Assembly: GCF_021134715.1 (NCBI RefSeq)
Contig: NC_060021.1
Coordinates: forward strand, 3,286,001 to 3,350,000
Direction: 5' to 3'
DNA length: 64,000 bases
Origin: Daphnia pulex
Lineage: Eukaryota > Arthropoda > Branchiopoda > Diplostraca > Daphniidae
In this document: positions 1 through 14,010 of the stretch, one piece after another
Numbering within the stretch: position 1 is the first letter of the stretch
Layout: every line of letters begins with the position of its first letter
Program-made: the position numbers and the translations under genes
Notes under the pieces: model-generated
Seen by the model: only the letters and a program-made list of their open reading frames with translations
Told to the model about the DNA's origin: nothing
The model's database searches: none

Positions 1-325
1 TCTGTGTTTGACGTTTTTGACTATCGATTTAAGTTGCAAATAGTCAGAAAGAGTTATTTTAATCTGAATAACTTTTGAATAGAACATGAAGATCATAGAA
101 ATAAAATTAACTTTGTTGATATTTTTACTAGCTATCCAGTGAGATCAAAAATGGAAAAAAAAATACAATACTGTTCATGTTTGGGAATGAGTTCCATGGA
201 ATAATGGGAAGAAAGTGTCAACACTCAGTAAGTTGCAAATAGTCAGAAATTTTTCTGGTAATTTCTAGAATAAAAACATAGTGCTAAATTGTAGTGAGAA
301 AAATCCATAAAATGAGATCACTTAT

Positions 326-635
326 ACACTTCTTTGGTGTAATGGTTAGCGCGTCGAGTGTATCAGTAAGTTGTACGACGGCTTGAACGAGCGTTCATGG
401 TACCGCATACATGAGTCAATCAGTAAGTTGTGCGACGGCTTGAACTAACGTTCATGGTACCGTATACATGATCCTATCGATTTGTGCAAACTTTTATACC
501 GAGTATTGTATTTTGATTTTTTATCATTTATAATTACCAAATTCGATATTAAAGAAATATTGACAATAGTAAGTTCGGTACTTTGACGGTAAATCTATGT
601 TAGAGGTTCGAACCTTGGCAAGAGCCATCCTTTTT
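326..635 (+). ncRNA. Representative tRNA-like Pol III unit in the satellite
   Basis: The A box TGGTGTAATGG lies at 335-345 inside the string TGGTGTAATGGTTAGC, which matches the D-arm region of eukaryotic tRNA-Gln genes. The B box GGTTCGAACC is at 605-614 and a T5 run follows at 631-635, as in a type 2 RNA polymerase III gene. The D-stem GTGT/GCGC can pair, and TTCTT near 331 can pair with AAGAG near 620 as a weakened acceptor stem. The A-to-B distance of about 260 bp is far longer than in a tRNA, so either a long intron-like insert sits in the anticodon region or this is a SINE-like or other Pol III RNA. A possible anticodon stem is GTCGAG with TTTGAC near 588. The same layout recurs in all 24 units. 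Transcription is inferred. Confidence 0.5.
364..477 (+). repeat. Internal 57 bp tandem duplication in each satellite unit
   Basis: Two adjacent 57 bp copies begin ATCAGTAAGTTGT and contain CGACGGCTTGAAC and GTTCATGGTACCG. They differ at a few sites, mainly ACGAGCG against CTAACG or CTATCG in the middle. GAACG-AG-CGTTC in the first copy is a small hairpin. The pair repeats in every unit, so the duplication came before array expansion. Confidence 0.9.
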
Positions 636-3600
636 ATTATTTTATTCTTCAAATACATTTTCATTTACTTATATGCATATAAAAAATTAGCATCAAATGA
701 AAAATTATGTTTTTTTGTGGGTTGTTAGGTAAAAGATCTAACGAAAGAGATTCGAGAAGACTTGAAAGAAATCAACATTCTGTGTTTGACGTTTTTGACT
801 ATCGATTTAAGTTGCAAATAGTCAGAAAGAGTTATTTTAATCTGAATTACTTTTGAATAGAACATGAAGATCATAGAAATAAAATTAACTTTGTTGATAT
901 TTTTACTAGCTATCCAGTGAGATCAAAAATGGAAAAAAAAAATACAATACTGTTCATGTTTGGGAATGAGTTCCATGGAATAATGGGAAGAAAGTGTCAA
1001 CACTCAGTAAGTTGCAAATAGTCAGAAATTTTTCTGGTAATTTCTAGAATAAAAACATAGTGCTAAATTGTAGTGAGAAAAATCCATAAAATGAGATCAC
1101 TTATACACTTCTTTGGTGTAATGGTTAGCGCGTCGAGTGTATCAGTAAGTTGTACGACGGCTTGAACGAGCGTTCATGGTACCGCATACATGAGTCAATC
1201 AGTAAGTTGTGCGACGGCTTGAACTATCGTTCATGGTACCGTATACATGATCCTATCGATTTGTGCAAACTTTTATACCGAGTATTGTATTTTGATTTTT
1301 TATCATTTATAATTACCAAATTCGATATTAAAGAAATATTGACAATAGTAAGTTCGGTACTTTGACGGTAAATCTATGTTAGAGGTTCGAACCTTGGCAA
1401 GAGCCATCCTTTTTATTATTTGATTCTTCAAATACATTTTCGTTTACTTATATGCATGTAAAAAAATTAGCATAAAATAAAAAATTATGTTTTTTAGTGG
1501 GTTGTTAGGTAAAAGATGTAACGAAAGAGATTCGAGAAGTCTTGAAAGAAATCAACATTCTGTGTTTGACGTTTTTGACTATCGATTTAAGTTGCAAATA
1601 GTCAGAAAGAGTTATTTTAATCTGAATAACTTTTGAATAGAACATGAAGATCATAGAAATAAAATTAACTTTGTTGATATTTTTACTAGCTATCCAGTGA
1701 GATCAAAAATGGAAAAAAAAATACAATACTGTTCATGTTTGGGAATGAGTTCCATGGAATAATGGGAAGAAAGTGTCAACACTCAGTAAGTTGCAAATAG
1801 TCAGAAATTTTTCTGGTAATTTCTAGAATAAAAACATAGTGCTAAATTGTAGTGAGAAAAATCCATAAAATGAGATCACTTATACACTTCTTTGGTGTAA
1901 TGGTTAGCGCGTCGAGTGTATCAGTAAGTTGTACGACGGCTTGAACGAGCGTTCATGGTACCGCATACATGAGTCAATCAGTAAGTTGTGCGACGGCTTG
2001 AACTAACGTTCATGGTACCGTATACATGATCCTATCGATTTGTGCAAACTTTTATACCGAGTATTGTATTTTGATTTTTTATCATTTATAATTACCAAAT
2101 TAGATATTAAAGAAATATTGACAATAGTAAGTTCGGTACTTTGACGGTAAATCTATGTTAGAGGTTCGAACCTTGGCAAGAGCCATCCTTTTTATTATTT
2201 GATTCTTCAAATACATTTTCATTTACTTATATGCATATAAAAAATTAGCATCAAATGAAAAATTATGTTTTTTTGTGGGTTGTTAGGTAAAAGATCTAAC
2301 GAAAGAGATTCGAGAAGACTTGAAAGAAATCAACATTCTGTGTTTGACGTTTTTCACTATCGATTTAAGTTGCAAATAGTCAGAAAGAGTTATTTTAATC
2401 TGAATTACTTTTGAATAGAACATGAAGATCATAGAAATAAAATTAACTTTGTTGATATTTTTACTAGCTATCCAGTGAGATCAAAAATGGAAAAAAAAAT
2501 ACAATACTGTTCATGTTTGGGAATGAGTTCCATGGAATAATGGGAAGAAAGTGTCAACACTCAGTAAGTTGCAAATAGTCAGAAATTTTTCTGGTATTTT
2601 CTAGAATAAAAACATAGTGCTAAATTGTAGTGAGAAAAATCCATAAAATGAGATCACTTATACACTTCTTTGGTGTAATGGTTAGCGCGTCGAGTGTATC
2701 AGTAAGTTGTACGACGGCTTGAACGAGCGTTCATGGTACCGCATACATGAGTCAATCAGTAAGTTGTGCGACGGCTTGAACTATCGTTCATGGTACCGTA
2801 TACATGATCCTATCGATTTGTGCAAACTTTTATACCGAGTATTGTATTTTGATTTTTTATCATTTATAATTACCAAATTCGATATTAAAGAAATATTGAC
2901 AATAGTAAGTTCGGTACTTTGACGGTAAATCTATGTTAGAGGTTCGAACCTTGGCAAGAGCCATCCTTTTTATTATTTGATTCTTCAAATACATTTTCAT
3001 TTACTTATATGCATATAAAAAATTAGCATCAAATGAAAAATTATGTTTTTTTGTGGGTTGTTAGGTAAAAGATCTAACGAAAGAGATTCGAGAAGACTTG
3101 AAAGAAATCAACATTCTGTGTTTGACGTTTTTCACTATCGATTTAAGTTGCAAATAGTCAGAAAGAGTTATTTTAATCTGAATTACTTTTGAATAGAACA
3201 TGAAGATCATAGAAATAAAATTAACTTTGTTGATATTTTTACTAGCTATCCAGTGAGATCAAAAATGGAAAAAAAATACAATACTGTTCATGTTTGGGAA
3301 TGAGTTCCATGTAATAATGGGAAGAAAGTGTCAACACTCAGTAAGTTGCAAATAGTCAGAAATTTTTCTGGTAATTTCTAGAATAAAAACATAGTGCTAA
3401 ATTGTAGTGAGAAAAATCCATAAAATGAGATCACTTATACACTTCTTTGGTGTAATGGTTAGCGCGTCGAGTGTATCAGTAAGTTGTACGACGGCTTGAA
3501 CGAGCGTTCATGGTACCGCATACATGAGTCAATCAGTAAGTTGTGCGACGGCTTGAACTATCGTTCATGGTACCGTATACATGATCCTATCGATTTGTGC

Positions 3601-6600
3601 AAACTTTTATACCGAGTATTGTATTTTGATTTTTTATCATTTATAATTACCAAATTCGATATTAAAGAAATATTGACAATAGTAAGTTCGGTACTTTGAC
3701 GGTAAATCTATGTTAGAGGTTCGAACCTTGGCAAGAGCCATCCTTTTTATTATTTGATTCTTCAAATACATTTTCATTTACTTATATGCATGTAAAAAAA
3801 TTAGCATAAAATAAAAAATTATGTTTTTAGTGGGTTGTTAGGTAAAAGATGTAACGAAAGAGATTCGAGAAGTCTTGAAAGAAATCAACATTCTGTGTTT
3901 GACGTTTTTGACTATCAATTTAAGTTGCAAATAGTCAGAAAGAGTTATTTTAATCTGAATAACTTTTGAATAGAACATGAAGATCATAGAAATAAAATTA
4001 ACTATGTTGATATTTTTACTAGCTATCCAGTGAGATCAAAAATGGAAAAAAAAATACAATACTGTTCATGTTTGGGAATAAGTTCCATGGAATAATGGGA
4101 AGAAAGTGTCAACATTCAGTAAGTTGCAAATAGTCAGAAATTTTTCTGGTAATTTCTAGAAAAAAAACATAGTGCTAAATTGTAGTAAGAAAAATCCATA
4201 AAATGAGATCACTTATACACTTCTTTGGTGTAATGGTTAGCGCGTCGAGTGTATCAGTAAGTTGTACGACGGCTTGAACGAGCGTTCATGGTACCGCATA
4301 CATGAGTCAATCAGTAAGTTGTGCGACGGCTTGAACTATCGTTCATGGTACCGTATACATGATCCTATCGATTTGTGCAAACTTTTATACCGAGTATTGT
4401 ATTTTGATTTTTTATCATTTATAATTACCAAATTCGATATTAAAGAAATATTGACAATAGTAAGTTCGGTACTTTGACGGTAAATCTATGTTAGAGGTTC
4501 GAACCTTGGCAAGAGCCATCCTTTTTATTATTTGATTCTTCAAATACATTTTCATTTACTTATATGCATGTAAAAAAATTAGCATAAAATAAAAAATTAT
4601 GTTTTTTAGTGGGTTGTTAGGTAAAAGATGTAACGAAAGAGATTCGAGAAGTCTTGAAAGAAATCAACATTCTGTGTTTGACGTTTTTGACTATCGATTT
4701 AAGTTGCAAATAGTCAGAAAGAGTTATTTTAATCTGAATAACTTTTGAATAGAACATGAAGATCATAGAAATAAAATTAACTTTGTTGATATTTTTACTA
4801 GCTATCCAGTGAGATCAAAAATGGAAAAAAAAATACAATACTGTTCATGTTTGGGAATGAGTTCCATGTAATAATGGGAAGAAAGTGTCAACACTCAGTA
4901 AGTTGCAAATAGTCAGAAATTTTTCTGGTAATTTCCAGAATAAAAACATAGTGCTAAATTGTAGTGAGAAAAATCCATAAAATAAGATCACTTATACACT
5001 TCTTTGGTGTAATGGTTAGCGCGTCGAGTGTATCAGTAAGTTGTACGACGGCTTGAACGAGCGTTCATGGTACCGCATACATGAGTCAATCAGTAAGTTG
5101 TGCGACGGCTTGAACTAACGTTCATGGTACCGTATACATGATCCTATCGATTTGTGCAAACTTTTATACCGAGTATTGTATTTTGATTTTTTATCATTTA
5201 TAATTACCAAATTAGATATTAAAGAAATATTGACAATAGTAAGTTCGGTACTTTGACGGTAAATCTATGTTAGAGGTTCGAACCTTGGCAAGAGCCATCC
5301 TTTTTATTATTTGATTCTTCAAATACATTTTCATTTACTTATATGCATATAAAAAATTAGCATCAAATAAAAAATTATGTTTTTTGTGGGTTGTTAGGTA
5401 AAAGATCTAACGAAAGAGATTCGAGAAGACTTGAAAGAAATCAACATTCTGTGTTTGACGTTTTTGACTATCGATTTAAGTTGCAAATAGTCAGAAAGAG
5501 TTATTTTAATCTGAATAACTTTTGAATAGAACATGAAGATCATAGAAATAAAATTAACTATGTTGATATTTTTACTAGCTATCCAGTGAGATCAAAAATG
5601 GAAAAAAAATACAATACTGTTCATGTTTGGGAATGAGTTCCATGGAATAATGGGAAGAAAGTGTCAACACTCAGTAAGTTGCAAATAGTCAGAAATTTTT
5701 CTGGTAATTTCCAGAATAAAAACATAGTGCTAAATTGTAGTGAGAAAAATCCATAAAATAAGATCACTTATACACTTCTTTGGTGTAATGGTTAGCGCGT
5801 CGAGTGTATCAGTAAGTTGTAAGACGGCTTGAACGAGCGTTCATGGTACCGCATACATGAGTCAATCAGTAAGTTGTGCGACGGCTTGAACTAACGTTCA
5901 TGGTACCGTATACATGATCCTATCGATTTGTGCAAACTTTTATACCGAGTATTGTATTTTGATTTTTTATCATTTATAATTACCAAATTAGATATTAAAG
6001 AAATATTGACAATAGTAAATTCGGTACTTTGACGGTAAATCTATGTTAGAGGTTCGAACCTTGGCAAGAGCCATCCTTTTTATTATTTGATTCTTCAAAT
6101 ACATTTTCATTTACTTATATGCATATAAAAAATTAGCATCAAATAAAAAATTATGTTTTTTTGTGGGTTGTTAGGTAAAATATCTAACGAAAGAGATGCG
6201 AGAAGACTTGAAAGAAATCAACATTCTGTGTTTGACGTTTTTGACTATCGATTTAAGTTGCTAATAGTCAGAAAGAGTTATTTTAATCTGAATAACTTTT
6301 GAATAGAACATGAAGATCATAGAAATAAAATTAACTTTGTTGATATTTTTACTAGCTACCCAGTGAGATCAAAAATGGAAAAAAAAAATACAATACTGTT
6401 CATGTTTGGGAATGAGTTCCATGGAATAATGGGAAGAAAGTGTCAACACTCAGTAAGTTGCAAATAGTCAGAAATTTTTCTGGTAATTTCCAGAATAAAA
6501 ACATAGTGCTAAATTGTAGTGAGAAAAATCCATAAAATAAGATCACTTATACACTTCTTTGGTGTAATGGTTAGCGCGTCGAGTGTATCAGTAAGTTGTA

Positions 6601-8559
6601 CGACGGCTTGAACGAGCGTTCATGGTACCGCATACATGAGTCAATCAGTAAGTTGTGCGACGGCTTGAACTATCGTTCATGGTACCGTATACATGATCCT
6701 ATCGATTTGTGCAAACTTTTATACCGAGTATTGTATTTTGATTTTTTATCATTTATAATTACCAAATTCGATATTAAAGAAATATTGACAATAGTAAGTT
6801 CGGTACTTTGACGGTAAATCTATGTTAGAGGTTCGAACCTTGGCAAGAGCCATCCTTTTTATTATTTGATTCTTCAAATACATTTTCATTTACTTATATG
6901 CATGTAAAAAAATTAGCATAAAATAAAAAATTATGTTTTTTAGTGGGTTGTTAGGTAAAAGATGTAACGAAAGAGATTCGAGAAAGCTTGAAAGAAATCA
7001 ACATTCTGTGTTTGACGTTTTTGACTATCGATTTAAGTTGCAAATAGTCAGAAAGAGTTATTTTAATCTGAATAACTTTTGAATTGAACATGAAGATCAT
7101 AGAAATAAAATTAACTATGTTGATATTTTTACTAGCTATCCAGTGAGATCAAAAATGGAAAAAAAATACAATACTGTTCATGTTTGGGAATGAGTTCCAT
7201 GGAATAATGGGAAGAAAGTGTCAACACTCAGTAAGTTGCAAATAGTCAGAAATTTTTCTGGTAATTTCCAGAATAAAAACATAGTGCTAAATTGTAGTGA
7301 GAAAAATCCATAAAATAAGATCACTTATACACTTCTTTGGTGTAATGGTTAGCGCGTCGAGTGTATCAGTAAGTTGTACGACGGCTTGAACGAGCGTTCA
7401 TGGTACCGCATACATGAGTCAATCAGTAAGTTGTGCGACGGCTTGAACTATCGTTCATGGTACCGTATACATGATCCTATCGATTTGTGCAAACTTTTAT
7501 ACCGAGTATTGTATTTTGATTTTTTATCATTTATAATTACCAAATTCGATATTAAAGAAATATTGACAATAGTAAGTTCGGTACTTTGACGGTAAATCTA
7601 TGTTAGAGGTTCGAACCTTGGCAAGAGCCATCCTTTTTATTATTTGATTCTTCAAATACATTTTCATTTACTTATATGCATGTAAAAAAATTAGCATAAA
7701 ATAAAAAATTATGTTTTTTAGTGGGTTGTTAGGTAAAAGATGTAACGAAAGAGATTCGAGAAAGCTTGAAAGAAATCAACATTCTGTGTTTGACGTTTTT
7801 GACTATCGATTTAAGTTGCAAATAGTCAGAAAGAGTTATTTTAATCTGAATAACTTTTGAATTGAACATGAAGATCATAGAAATAAAATTAACTATGTTG
7901 ATATTTTTACTAGCTATCCAGTGAGATCAAAAATGGAAAAAAAATACAATACTGTTCATGTTTGGGAATGAGTTCCATGGAATAATGGGAAGAAAGTGTC
8001 AACACTCAGTAAGTTGCAAATAGTCAGAAATTTTTCTGGTAATTTCCAGAATAAAAACATAGTGCTAAATTGTAGTGAGAAAATTCCATAAAATAATATC
8101 ACTTATACACTTCTTTGGTGTAATGGTTAGCGCGTCGAGTGTATCAGTAAGTTGTACGACGGCTTGAACGAGCGTTCATGGTACCGCATACATGAGTCAA
8201 TCAGTAAGTTGTGCGACGGCTTGAACTAACGTTCATGGTACCGTATACATGATCCTATCGATTTGTGCAAACTTTTATACCGAGTATTGTATTTTGATTT
8301 TTTATCATTTATAATTACCAAATTAGATATTAAAGAAATATTGACAATAGTAAATTCGGTACTTTGACGGTAAATCTATGTTAGAGGTTCGAACCTTGGC
8401 AAGAGCCATCCTTTTTATTATTTGATTCTTCAAATACATTTTCATTTACTTATATGCATATAAAAAATTAGCATCAAATAAAAAATTATGTTTTTTAGTG
8501 GGTTGTTAGGTAAAAGATGTAACGAAAGAGATTCGAGAAAGCTTGAAAGAAATCAACAT

Positions 8560-11500
8560 TCTGTGTTTGACGTTTTTGACTATCGATTTAAGTTGCAAAT
8601 AGTCAGAAAGAGTTATTTTAATCTGAATAACTTTTGAATAGAACATGAAGATCATAGAAATAAAATTAACTTTGTTGATATTTTTACTAGCTATTCAGTG
8701 AGATCAAAAATGGAAAAAAAATACAATACTGTTCATGTTTGGGAATGAGTTCCATGGAATAATGGGAAGAAAGTGTCAACACTCAGTAAGTTGCAAATAG
8801 TCAGAAATTTTTCTGGTAATTTCCAGAATAAAAACATAGTGCTAAATTGTAGTGAGAAAAATCCATAAAATGAGATCACTTATACACTTCTTTGGTGTAA
8901 TGGTTAGCGCGTCGAGTGTATCAGTAAGTTGTACGACGGCTTGAACGAGCGTTCATGGTACCGCATACATGAGTCAATCAGTAAGTTGTGCGACGGCTTG
9001 AACTATCGTTCATGGTACCGTATACATGATCCTATCGATTTGTGCAAACTTTTATACCGAGTATTGTATTTTGATTTTTTATCATTTATAATTACCAAAT
9101 TCGATATTAAAGAAATATTGACAATAGTAAGTTCGGTACTTTGACGGTAAATCTATGTTAGAGGTTCGAACCTTGGCAAGAGCCATCCTTTTTATTATTT
9201 GATTCTTCAAATACATTTTCATTTACTTATATGCATATAAAAAATTACCATAAAATAAAAAATTATGTTTTTTTGTGGGTTGTTAGGTAAAAGATCTAAC
9301 GAAAGAGATTTGAACAGACTTGAAAGAAATCAACATTCTGTGTTTGACGTTTTTGACTATCGATTTAAGTTGCAAATAGTCAGAAAGAGTTATTTTAATC
9401 TGAATAACTTTTGAATAGAACATGAAGATCATAGAAATAAAATTAACTTTGTTGATATTTTTACTAGCTATCCAGTGAGATCAAAAATGGAAAAAAAAAT
9501 ACAATACTGTTCATGTTTGGGAATGAGTTCCATGGAATAATGGGAAGAAAGTGTCAACACTCAGTAAGTTGCAAATAGTCAGAAAATTTTCTGGTAATTT
9601 CCAGAAAAAAAAAACATAGTGCTAAATTGTAGTGAGAAAAATCCATAAAATAAGATCACTTATACACTTCTTTGGTGTAATGGTTAGCGCGTCGAGTGTA
9701 TCAGTAAGTTGTACGACGGCTTGAACGAGCGTTCATGGTACCGCATACATGAGTCAATCAGTAAGTTGTGCGACGGCTTGAACTAACGTTCATGGTACCG
9801 TATACATGATCCTATCGATTTGTGCAAACTTTTATACCGAGTATTGTATTTTGATTTTTTATCATTTATAATTACCAAATTCGATATTAAAGAAATATTG
9901 ACAATAGTAAGTTCGGTACTTTGACGGTAAATCTATGTTAGAGGTTCGAACCTTGGCAAGAGCCATCCTTTTTATTATTTGATTCTTCAAATACATTTTC
10001 ATTTACTTATATGCATATAAAAAATTACCATAAAATAAAAAATTATGTTTTTTTGTGGGTTGTTAGGTAAAAGATCTAACGAAAGAGATGCGAGAAGACT
10101 TGAAAGAAATCAACATTCTGTGTTTGACGTTTTTGACTATCGATTTAAGTTGCTAATAGTCAGAAAGAGTTATTTTAATCTGAATAACTTTTGAATAGAA
10201 CATGAAGATCATAGAAATAAAATTAACTTTGTTGATATTTTTACTAGCTATTCAGTGAGATCAAAAATGGAAAAAAAATACAATACTGTTCATGTTTGGG
10301 AATGAGTTCCATGGAATAATGGGAAGAAAGTGTCAACACTCAGTAAGTTGCAAATAGTCAGAAATTTTTCTGGTAATTTCCAGAATAAAAACATAGTGCT
10401 AAATTGTAGTGAGAAAAATCCATAAAATGAGATCACTTATACACTTCTTTGGTGTAATGGTTAGCGCGTCGAGTGTATCAGTAAGTTGTACGACGGCTTG
10501 AACGAGCGTTCATGGTACCGCATACATGAGTCAATCAGTAAGTTGTGCGACGGCTTGAACTATCGTTCATGGTACCGTATACATGATCCTATCGATTTGT
10601 GCAAACTTTTATACCGAGTATTGTATTTTGATTTTTTATCATTTATAATTACCAAATTCGATATTAAAGAAATATTGACAATAGTAAGTTCGGTACTTTG
10701 ACGGTAAATCTATGTTAGAGGTTCGAACCTTGGCAAGAGCCATCCTTTTTATTATTTGATTCTTCAAATACATTTTCATTTACTTATATGCATATAAAAA
10801 ATTACCATAAAATAAAAAATTATGTTTTTTTGTGGGTTGTTAGGTAAAAGATCTAACGAAAGAGATTTGAACAGACTTGAAAGAAATCAACATTCTGTGT
10901 TTGACGTTTTTGACTATCGATTTAAGTTGCAAATAGTCAGAAAGAGTTATTTTAATCTGAATAACTTTTGAATAGAACATGAAGATCATAGAAATAAAAT
11001 TAACTTTGTTGATATTTTTACTAGCTATCCAGTGAGATCAAAAATGGAAAAAAAAATACAATACTGTTCATGTTTGGGAATGAGTTCCATGGAATAATGG
11101 GAAGAAAGTGTCAACACTCAGTAAGTTGCAAATAGTCAGAAAATTTTCTGGTAATTTCCAGAAAAAAAAACATAGTGCTAAATTGTAGTGAGAAAAATCC
11201 ATAAAATAAGATCACTTATACACTTCTTTGGTGTAATGGTTAGCGCGTCGAGTGTATCAGTAAGTTGTACGACGGCTTGAACGAGCGTTCATGGTACCGC
11301 ATACATGAGTCAATCAGTAAGTTGTGCGACGGCTTGAACTAACGTTCATGGTACCGTATACATGATCCTATCGATTTGTGCAAACTTTTATACCGAGTAT
11401 TGTATTTTGATTTTTTATCATTTATAATTACCAAATTCGATATTAAAGAAATATTGACAATAGTAAGTTCGGTACTTTGACGGTAAATCTATGTTAGAGG

Positions 11501-12449
11501 TTCGAACCTTGGCAAGAGCCATCCTTTTTATTATTTGATTCTTCAAATACATTTTCATTTACTTATATGCATATAAAAAATTACCATAAAATAAAAAATT
11601 ATGTTTTTTTGTGGGTTGTTAGGTAAAAGATCTAACGAAAGAGATGCGAGAAGACTTGAAAGAAATCAACATTCTGTGTTTGACGTTTTTGACTATCGAT
11701 TTAAGTTGCTAATAGTCAGAAAGAGTTATTTTAATCTGAATAACTTTTGAATAGAACATGAAGATCATAGAAATAAAATTAACTTTGTTGATATTTTTAC
11801 TAGCTATTCAGTGAGATCAAAAATGGAAAAAAAATACAATACTGTTCATGTTTGGGAATGAGTTCCATGGAATAATGGGAAGAAAGTGTCAACACTCAGT
11901 AAGTTGCAAATAGTCAGAAATTTTTCTGGTAATTTCCAGAATAAAAACAAAGTGCTAAATTGTAGTGAGAAAAATCCATAAAATGAGATCACTTATACAC
12001 TTCTTTGGTGTAATGGTTAGCGCGTCGAGTGTATCAGTAAGTTGTACGACGGCTTGAACGAGCGTTCATGGTACCGCATACATGAGTCAATCAGTAAGTT
12101 GTGCGACGGCTTGAACTATCGTTCATGGTACCGTATACATGATCCTATCGATTTGTGCAAACTTTTATACCGAGTATTGTATTTTGATTTTTTATCATTT
12201 ATAATTACCAAATTCGATATTAAAGAAATATTGACAATAGTAAGTTCGGTACTTTGACGGTAAATCTATGTTAGAGGTTCGAACCTTGGCAAGAGCCATC
12301 CTTTTTATTATTTGATTCTTCAAATACATTTTCATTTACTTATATGCATATAAAAAATTACCATAAAATAAAAAATTATGTTTTTTTGTGGGTTGTTAGG
12401 TAAAAGATCTAACGAAAGAGATTTGAACAGACTTGAAAGAAATCAACAT
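8560..12449 (+). repeat. Dimeric higher-order block in the satellite
   Basis: From 8560 to about 12450, units alternate between two types with a period of about 1556 bp. One type has CTATCG in the second 57 bp copy and ends GAGATTTGAACAG. The other has CTAACG and ends GAGATGCGAGAAG. Some alternate units also share TTGCTAATAGT near their start (10117, 11673). This shows that a two-unit block was amplified together. Confidence 0.75.
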
Positions 12450-14010
12450 TCTGTGTTTGACGTTTTTGACTATCGATTTAAGTTGCAAATAGTCAGAAAG
12501 AGTTATTTTAATCTGAATAACTTTTGAATAGAACATGAAGATCATAGAAATAAAATTAACTTTGTTGATATTTTTACTAGCTATCCAGTGAGATCAAAAA
12601 TGGAAAAAAAAATACAATACTGTTCATGTTTGGGAATGAGTTCCATGGAATAATGGGAAGAAAGTGTCAACACTCAGTAAGTTGCAAATAGTCAGAAAAT
12701 TTTCTGGTAATTTCCAGAAAAAAAAACATAGTGCTAAATTGTAGTGAGAAAAATCCATAAAATAAGATCACTTATACACTTCTTTGGTGTAATGGTTAGC
12801 GCGTCGAGTGTATCAGTAAGTTGTACGACGGCTTGAACGAGCGTTCATGGTACCGCATACATGAGTCAATCAGTAAGTTGTGCGACGGCTTGAACTAACG
12901 TTCATGGTACCGTATACATGATCCTATCGATTTGTGCAAACTTTTATACCGAGTATTGTATTTTGATTTTTTATCATTTATAATTACCAAATTCGATATT
13001 AAAGAAATATTGACAATAGTAAGTTCGGTACTTTGACGGTAAATCTATGTTAGAGGTTCGAACCTTGGCAAGAGCCATCCTTTTTATTATTTGATTCTTC
13101 AAATACATTTTCATTTACTTATATGCATATAAACAATTACCATAAAATAAAAAATTATGTTTTTTTGTGGGTTGTTAGGTAAAAGATCTAACGAAAGAGA
13201 TTTGAACAGACTTGAAAGAAATCAACATTCTGTGTTTGACGTTTTTGACTATCGATTTAAGTTGCAAATAGTCAGAAAGAGTTATTTTAATCTGAATAAC
13301 TTTTGAATAGAACATGAAGATCATAGAAATAAAATTAACTTTGTTGATATTTTTACTAGCTATCCAGTGAGATCAAAAATGGAAAAAAAAAATACAATAC
13401 TGTTCATGTTTGGGAATGAGTTCCATGGAATAATGGGAAGAAAGTGTCAACACTCAGTAAGTTGCAAATAGTCAGAAAATTTTCTGGTAATTTCCAGAAA
13501 AAAAAACATAGTGCTAAATTGTAGTGAGAAAAATCCATAAAATAAGATCACTTATACACTTCTTTGGTGTAATGGTTAGCGCGTCGAGTGTATCAGTAAG
13601 TTGTACGACGGCTTGAACGAGCGTTCATGGTACCGCATACATGAGTCAATCAGTAAGTTGTGCGACGGCTTGAACTAACGTTCATGGTACCGTATACATG
13701 ATCCTATCGATTTGTGCAAACTTTTATACCGAGTATTGTATTTTGATTTTTTATCATTTATAATTACCAAATTCGATATTAAAGAAATATTGACAATAGT
13801 AAGTTCGGTACTTTGACGGTAAATCTATGTTAGAGGTTCGAACCTTGGCAAGAGCCATCCTTTTTATTATTTGATTCTTCAAATACATTTTCATTTACTT
13901 ATGTGCATGTAAAAAAAATTAGCATAAAATAAAAAATTATGTTTTTTAGTGGGTTGTTAGGTAAAAGATTTAACGAAAGAGATTCGAGAAGTCTTGAAAG
14001 AAATCAGCAT

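Noticed and set aside
1150-1365. A recurring 71-codon ORF in nine satellite units
   Set aside because: It begins with TTG, exists only where CTATCG replaces CTAACG, and its apparent protein repeat is just the 57 bp DNA duplication. In the other units the same frame is stopped.
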